Below, piece by piece: positions 49,107-58,667 of a stretch of 64,000 bases of DNA. The notes under the pieces are model-generated. The model had not been told where the DNA came from. It did no database searches and saw only the letters and a list, made by a program, of their open reading frames with translations. The DNA comes from Thermoguttaceae bacterium (GTDB lineage Bacteria; Planctomycetota; Planctomycetia; Pirellulales; Thermoguttaceae), in the NCBI GenBank assembly GCA_017447865.1, contig JAFSMO010000046.1, forward strand, positions 97,214 to 161,213, in the 5' to 3' direction. The number at the start of each line of letters is the position of its first letter. The first letter of the stretch is position 1. The position numbers and the translations under genes were made by a program.

Positions 49107-52100
49107 TTACCTGGAATTACGGCCCCGGGCCTTTTGTGGAGTGGAAAGCCGGTCCTGTAACGAAGGCTTCGAATTGGTCGTTTCGGAAGTAAACTTTCCG
49201 AGGAATTTCCGGCCGAAATGAATCGTAAGCGTGCACTTGCCCGTGATCCGGTCTTCACCCGGATTCAATCTGATCAGGAAGTACGGCGTTACGAACGATT
49301 TGTCTTTGGTCAAATCCGGCGAGGAGTTTTGGATCCGGAGGGAAACCAGCACGTAATCCGTCTCGTCGGAAAGAACGATCGGCTCCGTCTCGGAAGAAAC
49401 GGGTCCTATTTGGCGGTCTCTGGTTTCCGGATTTCCGGGGATGATCTCACGAATTCGTGCCGTGATGTGCAAATTGGCCGGGATGTTTTGCCCGCCGATC
49501 TGGAAACGGATGGAATTTTGCTTCTCGTTGCGCCGGGCTACGGCTTTTTCGATGTAAACGTCTTTTCCCTCTTTCAGTTCCTTTTCCGTGGAAGCCGGAG
49601 CCATCACGTAAAGACGATCGGTTTCCGGTACGCTGAAGGATTCCTGGAATCCATCTTCCAGACGGTCGTAAACCTGATCGGCCAGTTCCTCCGTGCTTTC
49701 CTCGGTTTCCAGGATTTCGTCAGGATTTTCTTCCATTTCCGTGGGGTTGGGCATCGCTGCGTTTTTGTTCAGGAAATTCTGAACTCCCGTGGGAAGCGGC
49801 AGATCGTAGAAGAAATTCCCCGAAAAAACGGCCGCGATTTCGGTTCGTGCCGGATCTTCCGCAGGACGGAGGAAGTTGTTCTGCTTACGCCCCTGGAGGC
49901 GGCGAATGATTTCTTCCTCATTCGGAGTCCAAACGCTTTCTTTGCCGGGGAGGTTTCTGCTTTTCAGTTTGATCTGCTTTTCCAGCCGGCCTTTTCTCTG
50001 TTCGGCCACGGTCAAAAGGTCGGCCTGCTTTTCAGGCTGATTTTTAAAGGTTGATTTTCCAACCAGGTCGGCCAAAGTATTGAAATTGGATTTCCTTTGG
50101 ATCGTTCCGGGACTGCTTTTTTTGCAGAGCGCGACCGTTTGGACGAGCTGAGAATACTGTTCCGTTAGCGTTTTGACCTCGGCTGAAAGCGCGTCGATTT
50201 CGTCGTCCGTCTGCTCGTTCTTCTGCACGTGAAGGGTCAGCTGGTCGTCTTCAAGCACGACGTAAACCTTTTTCACGCCCAGTGCTTCCGCGAGTTCCGG
50301 CAAGCTGTACCGCACGCCCGGCTCATCGTCCGAGTGCGTCGCAGCGTCTTTTTCCGCGGTCAAAACGTTCTTTCCGGCTTTCGGTGGAACTGCCGGTTTG
50401 CTTTCCGCGCTGAGAGGCGCTTCCGTTTCGGATTTGGCGTTCAACTCATTTTCTTCCGGAATTGGCGCGGTGACGCAATTCGACTCGCCGAACGGAAACG
50501 CGGTCCCTTCGAAGAGGACGTAGCCGCGTTCCAGTTTCAGATTGGCGACTTGAGGCTCGTTGGTGAACCAGCGATCGGTCGACTTGCGCGTTCGCAGTGC
50601 CGTGTAATCCGGGTCCAATTTGGAGGATGAGGTGGGTGCGAGTTCCAGCTTCACGAAGCGGCAGAAGCCGTCCTGATTCAGCTTTTTGTCCCATTTTTCC
50701 ATTTGGGCCGGGTCGGTCGGCAAAAAAGTCTTTCCGCGAATGGGCTGCTCTTCCTGCGCGGCCTCGTCATCGGGGCCGTTTTCATCGGAATTCGCGTCGG
50801 GATCTTCGTCATTTTCGGCGCTTTCATCTTCGTCGGAAACTTCCGCGTCGGCGAGCTGGGCCGTTTCATCGTCCGTTTCCGGAAGGTACGTGGTTTCTTC
50901 CGTTCGGCCGGATTTTCGTGAAACGCCCGATTTGGTTTCGCTGGATTCCGTTTCGTCAGTGGGTTTCAGGTCCTCTTTGGCCACGGAAGATTCGGAGGTT
51001 TTCTTTTTCTTGCCGGTGCTTTTTTTCTCCTTTTTAGCGGAGGAAGAAGGAGTTTCTTCGGCATTCTGGTCCCCATTTCCCTCAACCGCCAATTGGAGAG
51101 GCTGGTCTGCCGCGGGCTTCTCTTTCTTGCCGGAAGTCAGGGAGAATAAAAGCAGCAGTGCGACCAAAAGGCCGAGCCCGATCCCGCCCGCGATCGCTAA
51201 AATAAGGGGTTTGCCTCCCAATGAAACTCCGCCGGACTTCCACTCCTTCGTCTGGAGGTAAAACTTCAGCTTCTTCTGGAGCAGTTCGTGGGATTTGTTT
51301 TTGGCCGGAAGGAAATCGGCGCCGTACCACTGGCGGAAGAGAAGCGGCAAAATCGCGAGTTCCTGCTCCACCATGCGGTTGCGCTGCGCATTATTAATTT
51401 TCCCGATTTTGGCGAATTCGGACGTCGCAGGCCCTCCGCAGGCCGCTAGGAATCGCGTATCGTCGAAAACCTCGTACGTCGCCTGAGCCAGCGCCTCGCA
51501 CGCTTGATCCAGCACGCGGAACTGGAATTTTTTGCCGGGCTGAGCCTGGAAATTCACGACGCCCTGAACGGATTTCCGGAGGGTTTGCCACCGTTTGATG
51601 CGCGGAAGAAGCCGCTCGGGCAAAATGTCCTGAATGTCGAATAAAATCTCGAGTTTTCCGCAGATCTCGGCCGGTTTCAGGAAAATCCTTTCTTCCAGTT
51701 TCGCGAATTTTTCGCCCAGGAAGAGCGAGTCGCCGGGGTAGTTCAGGAAAAACCAGTTTCCGAACTCGCGGTAAATCTGGCCAAAGAGGGATTCCGGGAC
51801 TTTCTGGATGAACTGGTCCAAACGTTTCCGGATGGCCATCACGTTTTCGTTGAGCGCTCCATCACGCTCCACGAGCCGGGAAACGCCCAGCGTGTACGCC
51901 AGGACCATTTCCTTCTGGAACGGTACGACCGCCGCGCTGTTGAAAACGTCCCATAAAACGTCGTGCGGGAGTCGGATGAGCGTTTCCGGCAGAACGTTGG
52001 CGTTCGGGACCGGTGGCTTTTGAATGGAACTCTGGGATTGCAGGGATTCGACCGAAATTTTCCAGAGGAACTCGCAGTCCTTCGGCATGGTGCGGAGCTG

Positions 52101-53669
52101 GAAGAACCACTTTTCGAGGAGTTTTCCTTTGTACTCGTCGCTGGCCTGCGAGGAATTGAGCCATCTGGCGAGGAATTCCATCGGCAGACTGTCGGTCAGG
52201 TATTTGACCGCGTTCTGGACGTTCGGGATATTGCCGCCCGTTCCCAAAAGTTCGAGCAGAAGAAGCTGACCGGGCGTCCCGATGATGTTTTTCAGCGTCT
52301 TTTCCGCCTCGGGGAGCGGCTGGGCCATGATTTTGGTCAGGCCGTCCGCGATCCGGCGCTTCAGGAGCGTCACGGCGGTGCGGCTCGTCGAAAGCGGAAG
52401 GCTCGAAAGTTTTTCCGGGAGCGGCTTTTTGCGGGAAACGGTCGATTCTTCGTCCCGCATGATCTGGTGGTAAATATTTTCCACGTCCATCAGCGCCTTC
52501 AGGTCGTTCATCGTCGTGATCCCGACGGAATTGAACGTCGAGCAGAACGTCTTGACCTGCGTCAGGCCCCCCGCGAGGAACTGCTTCCAGATGTGCGAAA
52601 CGTACGAAGTCGTCAGCTCCGCGGCGTCGAAATTGGACGTTCGGCCATTCCACGTGTTCAGGACGAAGGATCGGCTGTGGTACACCGCGTCGTTCAGGTC
52701 GTTCTGCTCGGGCGACTGGAACGTCGTCGCAGCGAGTTTCGTGACCAAACGATCCGGAATCGGTTCGTAAGTCGAAAAGCTCTGCGTGCGGAAAAGTACT
52801 TGCGGGAAAAACTGACCGATCCCGTAAAAGAGGAGCGCGGCCATGGACGGCTCCACGACGAGCAGGAGGTTTTCTCCCGGCATGTCACGAGTCAGAAGGG
52901 ATCCGTAAAGGATGGTTTTGAAAATTTGCTGCCGCTCGGTGAGAAGCATTTTCCGCCAGCGTTCCGGGATGATTTGTTTCGGGTCGTAAAAGGTTCCGCC
53001 CGATTCCGTGGTCAGGAAAGAGGCCAAAACCCGATCATCGATGGCCGGCGCATTATTCCCCAGAACTTCCTGAAGGGAATCAAACGGCTCAAGGTCGTGA
53101 GGAAACCATTCCTCTTCCTTGCTTACCCAACCGGCCGCGTCCCAAAGCTGGAGGCCCGTGTGTGCCGTTAATGTGGAGGCCCCGGCCGGCTGCGTTTGCC
53201 CGGGAGTCGGGATCGGCTGCAGGGAGGAAACGGACGACGCGGGCGGATTGGGAGGCGTGGGCGGAACGGAGCCTAAACCTGATTTTACTGCCGACGCGGT
53301 GAATTTTTCCAGTTTTTTATCGTCTCCGGCCAGAACGTGGCAGAAGTAGGAACCGATTCGCCCCGCCGTGTCCTTCGGCCGGTACGCGAGCTGCATCAGA
53401 ACGGGGCCAAAGTCCGTTTCGGGGAGAAAAACGAGACGTTTGGGCGAATTCGCGTCCGTTCCGGTTTCCTTTTCCTGGGCCGAAGTGTCGGTCGGGAGGT
53501 AGTAGTAAACGTAATGCTCCAGACGGCGGAAAATTTCGCGCAGAGCCGGCCCCTGAACCGAAGAGGAACGTACGCTGTAGCCAAGCGGATGCGGACCCAC
53601 CTCGCCTGACTTCCGTTCCAGCGCGGAGGAAGCGTACGTGCAGTGCGTAAAGTAAAACTGGTGAATCAT
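49107..53669 (-). CDS. Giant GAP1-like protein (GTPase-associated protein 1) with central membrane segment
   Basis: Started at the ATG at 53669 (MIHQFYFTHCTYASSALERK); a TTG at 53681 would add four residues. 1,520 residues. The N-terminal 140 residues (FTHCTYASSALERK, HPLGYSVRSSS, YYYLPTDTS, RLVFLPETDFGPVLMQLAYRP, DTAGRIGSYFCHVL) match my recollection of the GAP1-N2 domain found next to bacterial double-GTPase genes. Residues about 230-810 are helical, possibly the middle GAP1 regions. A single membrane segment lies at about 820-842 (LILAIAGGIGLGLLVALLLL), followed by a highly acidic Ser/Glu/Asp stretch of about 120 residues and a further 560 residues with no recognisable domain. Role inferred as an adaptor or regulator of the GTPase. 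Confidence 0.7.
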   Translation of the reverse strand: MIHQFYFTHCTYASSALERKSGEVGPHPLGYSVRSSSVQGPALREIFRRLEHYVYYYLPTDTSAQEKETGTDANSPKRLVFLPETDFGPVLMQLAYRPKDTAGRIGSYFCHVLAGDDKKLEKFTASAVKSGLGSVPPTPPNPPASSVSSLQPIPTPGQTQPAGASTLTAHTGLQLWDAAGWVSKEEEWFPHDLEPFDSLQEVLGNNAPAIDDRVLASFLTTESGGTFYDPKQIIPERWRKMLLTERQQIFKTILYGSLLTRDMPGENLLLVVEPSMAALLFYGIGQFFPQVLFRTQSFSTYEPIPDRLVTKLAATTFQSPEQNDLNDAVYHSRSFVLNTWNGRTSNFDAAELTTSYVSHIWKQFLAGGLTQVKTFCSTFNSVGITTMNDLKALMDVENIYHQIMRDEESTVSRKKPLPEKLSSLPLSTSRTAVTLLKRRIADGLTKIMAQPLPEAEKTLKNIIGTPGQLLLLELLGTGGNIPNVQNAVKYLTDSLPMEFLARWLNSSQASDEYKGKLLEKWFFQLRTMPKDCEFLWKISVESLQSQSSIQKPPVPNANVLPETLIRLPHDVLWDVFNSAAVVPFQKEMVLAYTLGVSRLVERDGALNENVMAIRKRLDQFIQKVPESLFGQIYREFGNWFFLNYPGDSLFLGEKFAKLEERIFLKPAEICGKLEILFDIQDILPERLLPRIKRWQTLRKSVQGVVNFQAQPGKKFQFRVLDQACEALAQATYEVFDDTRFLAACGGPATSEFAKIGKINNAQRNRMVEQELAILPLLFRQWYGADFLPAKNKSHELLQKKLKFYLQTKEWKSGGVSLGGKPLILAIAGGIGLGLLVALLLLFSLTSGKKEKPAADQPLQLAVEGNGDQNAEETPSSSAKKEKKSTGKKKKTSESSVAKEDLKPTDETESSETKSGVSRKSGRTEETTYLPETDDETAQLADAEVSDEDESAENDEDPDANSDENGPDDEAAQEEQPIRGKTFLPTDPAQMEKWDKKLNQDGFCRFVKLELAPTSSSKLDPDYTALRTRKSTDRWFTNEPQVANLKLERGYVLFEGTAFPFGESNCVTAPIPEENELNAKSETEAPLSAESKPAVPPKAGKNVLTAEKDAATHSDDEPGVRYSLPELAEALGVKKVYVVLEDDQLTLHVQKNEQTDDEIDALSAEVKTLTEQYSQLVQTVALCKKSSPGTIQRKSNFNTLADLVGKSTFKNQPEKQADLLTVAEQRKGRLEKQIKLKSRNLPGKESVWTPNEEEIIRRLQGRKQNNFLRPAEDPARTEIAAVFSGNFFYDLPLPTGVQNFLNKNAAMPNPTEMEENPDEILETEESTEELADQVYDRLEDGFQESFSVPETDRLYVMAPASTEKELKEGKDVYIEKAVARRNEKQNSIRFQIGGQNIPANLHITARIREIIPGNPETRDRQIGPVSSETEPIVLSDETDYVLVSLRIQNSSPDLTKDKSFVTPYFLIRLNPGEDRITGKCTLTIHFGRKFLGKFTSETTNSKPSLQDRLSTPQKARGRNSR

Positions 53670-53685
53670 GTTTCGCCCCAACTTT

Positions 53686-53780
53686 TTAATTATGAATTAC
53701 GAATTTTGAATTATGAATTGTTTTTTCGTGTGGGAGTGAAAATTTCTAATTCATAATTCATCATTCTTAATTCATAATTA
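53686..53780. repeat. Heptamer-repeat inverted element (GAATTAN type) after the kinase-like gene
   Basis: Left arm 53686-53720 and right arm 53747-53780 are runs of heptamers such as GAATTAC, GAATTTT and GAATTAT and their complements. The hairpin fills nearly the whole gap between the kinase-like gene and the GAP1-like gene. Confidence 0.8.
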
Positions 53781-53782
53781 AT

Positions 53783-56107
53783 TTATTTCTTCCACTTAAA
53801 CCACGATTTCTTCTTGATGTCCAGGTTTCCGAGGACCAGCGGCTGAGTGTAAAAACGCTGGAATCCCGTGTCGATGATGCCCCAAACGATGACCTGCATA
53901 CCGTTCCAGGCCGGGTCGGGGGTCAGAGTGAAAAAACTGCCGCTTTTTTCCCACTGGGAACGCGAGATCTCCGCCTGAAAAACGAGTGAAATGTCTTCCG
54001 GCCGGTCCGTATCCAGAAGTTTTCCGCCGGAAACGCCCAGAACGCACGCATTTCCGAAACGGGGGTGCATCCAGTTCCAGCGGACGGAAACGGTTCCATC
54101 TTCTTCGTTCAGGAGGCTCGCACGTCCGAAAACGGGCCTCAGACCGTTGGCTTCTCTCGGAAGGATGTGGTTTTCGATCCATGGAGCCATTTGCGGGAAA
54201 ATTTCGCGGTAAATTTCCGGGTCCTTGATGAGCGCGTTTGCGTCAAACGCCTCGATGAAGAGTTTAGCGTCGTTGGCGTTCATCGCGCCGATCATCCCCT
54301 CCGAGTGCGTCCACTGTTCCTGACGGACTTTGACCTTGGTCGCCAGCGGCCCCGGGAGCGGGTAGTGGGCCAGGAGAGGATCGTTCAAAATGGTATTCAC
54401 CTGTTCCGGAAGATCGGCTTCCAGCGCTTCCTCGAGCATTTCCAGCTTGACCCGACGACGGAGCGCAATGTCGTACAAACGCTCGTACTTGCGGACCTGA
54501 GTGCACCCTTCAAAGAGTTTGACGTCCCAAACCGACAAAATCTTCTGGTCCAGCTGGTCCAGCGGCGTGGTTTTGCGGAAACTTTCCAGGACTTTGATCC
54601 TCGGAGCACGCATCACGGCGAGTTCCGCCCGAATTTTCTGTTCGTCCTTGAGGAGGCTCTGGAGCTTGTTCTTGCGGACGTTCGCCCACGCTTCCGCGAT
54701 TTCGATCTCGTTCGGATCCGGCCGGTTGAGTTTCGTCAGAAAAGCGTCCATGATCGCGATGACCTTCTGCGCTTGAAGGACCCGTGCACGGCCGGCGTAT
54801 TCGTAATCCGGCGGTAAAAGCGCCCCTTGAGTCGCGATGGAACGTTCGCCGGAAAGCGCCCGATTCTCCTTTGCCAGACGCATCATCCTGTAGATCCGGT
54901 CCACGGTGAGGATTCGCTTTCGGGCCTCCAGCACTTTCGTCTGCTGGTCCGGAGGGATGGGAAAAGTCTGGAGGAATTTATCGTTGCAAACCCGCGCGAT
55001 CACCCGGTCCGCCTTTTCATTGACTTCCCACTGGATGTTCTGGAAATCCTTGAGGGCTTTCTCTTTCCACGCCTCCTCGTAGGCTTTTTCCACGAGCGGT
55101 TTCACCTCGGTCGGGATCTCGGAAAGCTGCAGCTCTTTCAAAACCGCGACGGCGTCGGCCCACTGTTCCGACTTCAGGTACGGCATCGCCCGACGGATCG
55201 GACTGATGAGCAGGGCCAGAGAGGGAACTTCATCCATCGGCCCCAAGGCCTGGCGGAGCAGGATCTCCGTCAATTCGCGAACGTCTTCATCCGGCGACTT
55301 GCGCAGATCGGCGATCAGTTCGCTGTCCTGCGACTCCAGGATGTCTTCCTTGCGGAACATCATTTTGTCATAGGACGTTTGGATCACGTATTTGTTCCAG
55401 AGCGTCGTGTCAGCGGCCAGCGCGCGCAGGGAAAGGTAGATCATCAGGGCCGAAAAACGGTCCAGCGTCGGCGTCAGCAGCGTATCGCCGTTGCGGTCCG
55501 GGTGCTGGTACGGCTCTACGCCGATTTCCAGATTGCGCCGTCCGACCAGAGCCGGGACGCACATGCAGTCGTAGTCCACCAGTTTCATCTGGCCTTCAGC
55601 CGTCACCAGAATATTCGCCTGCTGGTAGTCGCCGTGAGCTATCCCTGCGTCTTCCATCTCCGCGACGATTTTCGCCCAAACGTCCGCCGCGATGCGGATC
55701 GCTTTGGCGTTTCCGGCTCGCGCCTGACCATCGACCCACTGGAAGAGCGTGTGCCCCTCCACCCAGTCCATGATGACCAGCGGGTACCACTTTCCGTCCG
55801 TGGAGCGGATCGCGCTGTCCCGGTACTCGAAATTGACGAGGCATTTGACCGGGTGCTCGCGCAGATACTGGCTGATGATCTCGTACCGCTCACGCCGTTC
55901 GGACGACTCCGACGAAAAAACACGCACCGCCCGATTTTCCCCATTTTCGAGCGTTGCTTTATAAACGACCGCAAATGCCCCCGCCCACGGTTTCGGCTGG
56001 CCCTGCGCGTTGCGCAAAATCTGGGCGTTTTTAAAAACCGGGTCCTTAAACGCCACGCGGGGCGTTTGGAGCATCGTACTAAAATGAGAAGAAAGCGGCC
56101 AAGCCAT
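53783..56107 (-). CDS. Protein-kinase-like protein with long helical C-terminal region
   Basis: 774 residues. The N-terminal 300 residues have a eukaryotic-type kinase fold: glycine loop AGAFAVVYKAT, hinge VIMDWVEGHTLFQWV, catalytic loop HGDYQQANILV (H158-G-D160) and KLVDYDCM at the DFG position. The beta-3 lysine appears replaced by Arg (ENRAVRVF), and HGD/DYD replace HRD/DFG, so catalysis may be altered or lost. Residues about 320-640 are helical; the end is beta-rich. No membrane segment. Flanked on both sides by heptamer hairpins. Ser/Thr kinase or pseudokinase input module of the operon is my inference. Confidence 0.8.
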   Translation of the reverse strand: MAWPLSSHFSTMLQTPRVAFKDPVFKNAQILRNAQGQPKPWAGAFAVVYKATLENGENRAVRVFSSESSERRERYEIISQYLREHPVKCLVNFEYRDSAIRSTDGKWYPLVIMDWVEGHTLFQWVDGQARAGNAKAIRIAADVWAKIVAEMEDAGIAHGDYQQANILVTAEGQMKLVDYDCMCVPALVGRRNLEIGVEPYQHPDRNGDTLLTPTLDRFSALMIYLSLRALAADTTLWNKYVIQTSYDKMMFRKEDILESQDSELIADLRKSPDEDVRELTEILLRQALGPMDEVPSLALLISPIRRAMPYLKSEQWADAVAVLKELQLSEIPTEVKPLVEKAYEEAWKEKALKDFQNIQWEVNEKADRVIARVCNDKFLQTFPIPPDQQTKVLEARKRILTVDRIYRMMRLAKENRALSGERSIATQGALLPPDYEYAGRARVLQAQKVIAIMDAFLTKLNRPDPNEIEIAEAWANVRKNKLQSLLKDEQKIRAELAVMRAPRIKVLESFRKTTPLDQLDQKILSVWDVKLFEGCTQVRKYERLYDIALRRRVKLEMLEEALEADLPEQVNTILNDPLLAHYPLPGPLATKVKVRQEQWTHSEGMIGAMNANDAKLFIEAFDANALIKDPEIYREIFPQMAPWIENHILPREANGLRPVFGRASLLNEEDGTVSVRWNWMHPRFGNACVLGVSGGKLLDTDRPEDISLVFQAEISRSQWEKSGSFFTLTPDPAWNGMQVIVWGIIDTGFQRFYTQPLVLGNLDIKKKSWFKWKK

Positions 56108-56118
56108 AAATTATCCTT

Positions 56119-56214
56119 CTAATTATGAATTATGAATTAAGAATTATGAATTGTGAATTGGATGCGTGGCTGAAAGCGCGTAATTCATAATTCATAATTC
56201 GTAATTCTTAATTA
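56119..56214. repeat. Heptamer-repeat inverted element (GAATTAN type) before the kinase-like gene
   Basis: Left arm 56119-56160 has five to six GAATTAT/GAATTAA/GAATTGT heptamers; right arm 56181-56214 is the complement. The TAA stop of the GTPase gene (56212-56214) lies inside the right arm. Confidence 0.8.
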
Positions 56215-58602
56215 TTTCGCGTCCAGTGTTGGGTAACCGCTCATTTCGAGCAGCCAGGCAAGCGGTTCGACCAGCCCGAACGGGGCGATGGTACGCAGAC
56301 GCAGGTCCGCCTCGCCCACGCCGTCCAGCCCGACCGGAGTCAGCGGGAAAAATTTGTAACGGCCGCCGAACAGGTCGTTAATTTGCGACTCCATGTCCCA
56401 GTCGGGCCAAATCCTTTTGCGCAGCTCGTCGGTCAGTTCGCTGCGGCGGTCGATCACTTCTTTGTTCAGCGCGATCCCCGTCGGGTCGATCTTTCCAAGC
56501 GCTTCATAGAAGCGGATCGCCTCGCTTTCCGCCTCGGCCCCCAGCGACTTCACGAGCGGCAAAAGGTCGATTTTCGTCAGGCAGACCGCGATCGGAAGGC
56601 GCAGCGACTCGTTTTTGCGCAAACCTTTGATGGACTTCAGGTCCTTGCGGAAACGTTTAAGTGCCTCCGCCTGCGGCTGCCACGGGTACGTCGGGTCCAT
56701 GAAGAAGAGGAACCCCTCGCTCTTCAGCGCGCGCTCACGGCGGTAGTCGTCGCTCGGTGCGTCGGTCGTGATTTCGCCGGAATAGTCGAAAATGTCCGCC
56801 AGGATCTCCGTTCTGCCGAGCGGGTCTTTGTCCTTGTACCGCAGAACGAGCGGGAGCGGAATGCTGTCGCGCTGGGTCGCAGCCGTTCCGATGCGGTAGT
56901 TCATGATTTCATCCACGCGGCGGTCCATTTCCTCCGTGACGCTCGACGGCACACACGAAAAACCGAGTTTGGGGTAGTACCGGTTCGCGATCTCCCAGTA
57001 AAGCATCGTGAGCCAGTGCGTCTTGCCCACCTGCGGGATCCCAAGCGTCGGGAAGGAAAGTTTTGTGAGCGACGCCAGGGCTCTGGGGAAGCGGTAGCCG
57101 CAAATCTCGTACGGATTTTCCTGAACCACTTTCGTGCAGATGATGTTTTTCGATTTCGTATTATTGGGCGGCATCTGGATCCCGTTTTCGTCACACGGTT
57201 CCATCGTATTTTCGGAAAGGCAGTGCGGGCAGGTGTTTTGCGTCCTGCGAAGCCGGGCGTGAACATCGCTCCAAAAACACGCGATCCCCAGGAAAGTCGC
57301 GATGACCAGCATGCTGCCGAGGAGGAAACGCACCAGGTGCTTGATCCGGAGGAAGAAAAGCGTATCGCCCGAAAGCGCGGCCATTTCCCGGTCAATTTCG
57401 AGGAGTTTTTCGCCATCCTCCGTGATTTTGGCGTTGATTTCCTGAAGGAGGAGGCTCTGCGTGACGATTTCCTCCACGCTGTCCCTCCAGGTCTGCCACG
57501 CCCCCACGAATTTCGTGGAGTCGCTCAGCTTTTTAACGCCCATTTTCTGCCAGTTCCCACGCGCGGACTTGAGGTCTTTTTCCTCCTTTTGAATGCGGAC
57601 CTGAAGCCCTTTGGCCTCTTTTTCCAGGTCGTTGGTCAGATTCGTGTAAACCGCGTGCGGCGCCGTCGTGCGGAACGTCAGGTCAAGCATGGCGCGATAA
57701 ATCGTTTCCCCCATGAGGAAAGAAACCAGCGTCAGAGCGACCAGCCCAACAAAACAGACCATCAAAACCTGGGCGAGTTTCATCTGCCTTGCGCGCCCGC
57801 CATTGAGCCAGCGGCGGATCTCGTGACGGCGGTCATGCCAGGCCGCGGCGACCAGAGCACCGAACGCAAAGACGCCCAGCAGCCAGAACCAGCGTTTATC
57901 CATGCTGAACATGGAGGCGATCTGCGTGACGATGTGGCGGTTGGATTTCAGCTCGAACTGCAAATATTCGCGTTCCACCAGCGTTTGATGGAGGTCCTGC
58001 CAGGTTTCGAGGCTTTTTTGCGTTCCATTCGTCAGGCCATCCTGAATTCCTTTCAAAGTTTCCAGTGCCGGAGTGGTTCCCTCCTCCATGATTTTCGTGA
58101 TTTCCGGGATGTATTTTTCCAGGTCCGCTTCTTTCATCGCGCCGAGCTGCTTCAGGAATGAAGTGTAAGCCCCGTGCTCCCCGGTGGCCTCGTTCAGGAA
58201 AAGGTTTTCCTGCTTCAGGAACTTGAATCTCGCGCGCTTCCCGATCGTGTCGCAGAACGCCTGGATGTACTTCTCCGAAACCTCATGCGCGGCTTTCGTC
58301 AGTTCCGGGGACAGTTCGAGCGTTTCGACGGCTTTCAGGTGAATATCGGTGACCTGATTTTCGCCAAACGCTTCATTTTCGGCTTTTTCCCGTTCCGTAA
58401 GCGGCGCTTTTTCCGCAGCGGCTTCAGCACCAGGTTCTGCTCCGGGTGCTGCGGGCGCAGCCTGATCCGCCTGGGCTGCTGGCTCCGCTGGCGCCTCATC
58501 TTCCGCGTAAAGTGCGGAGGGAGTGCCGCCGGAGTACAGACCGAACAAAATCAGGATCAATATTTCACACAAAAAAGGAGGAAGTTTCGTCATAAAATGC
58601 AT
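56212..58602 (-). CDS. Membrane double-GTPase-like (DO-GTPase2-type) protein
   Basis: 796 residues from the ATG at 58602; MTKLPPFLC at 58593 is an alternative start. A signal peptide or anchor (about 10-30) is followed by an Ala/Pro/Glu linker, a helical extracytoplasmic part (70-230), three further membrane segments (about 240-260, 280-302, 430-455), a Zn-ribbon-like Cys cluster (CPHCLSENTMEPC) and a GTPase domain: Walker A GIPQVGKT (K527), DIFDYSGE as G3, and LTKIDLL as G4 (676-679). TLGIPQVGKTHWLTMLYW resembles the bacterial double-GTPase-2 family. It is probably the first gene of the six-gene operon and its membrane hub. Confidence 0.8.
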   Translation of the reverse strand: MHFMTKLPPFLCEILILILFGLYSGGTPSALYAEDEAPAEPAAQADQAAPAAPGAEPGAEAAAEKAPLTEREKAENEAFGENQVTDIHLKAVETLELSPELTKAAHEVSEKYIQAFCDTIGKRARFKFLKQENLFLNEATGEHGAYTSFLKQLGAMKEADLEKYIPEITKIMEEGTTPALETLKGIQDGLTNGTQKSLETWQDLHQTLVEREYLQFELKSNRHIVTQIASMFSMDKRWFWLLGVFAFGALVAAAWHDRRHEIRRWLNGGRARQMKLAQVLMVCFVGLVALTLVSFLMGETIYRAMLDLTFRTTAPHAVYTNLTNDLEKEAKGLQVRIQKEEKDLKSARGNWQKMGVKKLSDSTKFVGAWQTWRDSVEEIVTQSLLLQEINAKITEDGEKLLEIDREMAALSGDTLFFLRIKHLVRFLLGSMLVIATFLGIACFWSDVHARLRRTQNTCPHCLSENTMEPCDENGIQMPPNNTKSKNIICTKVVQENPYEICGYRFPRALASLTKLSFPTLGIPQVGKTHWLTMLYWEIANRYYPKLGFSCVPSSVTEEMDRRVDEIMNYRIGTAATQRDSIPLPLVLRYKDKDPLGRTEILADIFDYSGEITTDAPSDDYRRERALKSEGFLFFMDPTYPWQPQAEALKRFRKDLKSIKGLRKNESLRLPIAVCLTKIDLLPLVKSLGAEAESEAIRFYEALGKIDPTGIALNKEVIDRRSELTDELRKRIWPDWDMESQINDLFGGRYKFFPLTPVGLDGVGEADLRLRTIAPFGLVEPLAWLLEMSGYPTLDAK

Positions 58603-58667
58603 ATATAAAAGGCGAAATTGGAAATCAGTACATTAATCGAGGCGGAAAATATTTTCTCAATATTTAT

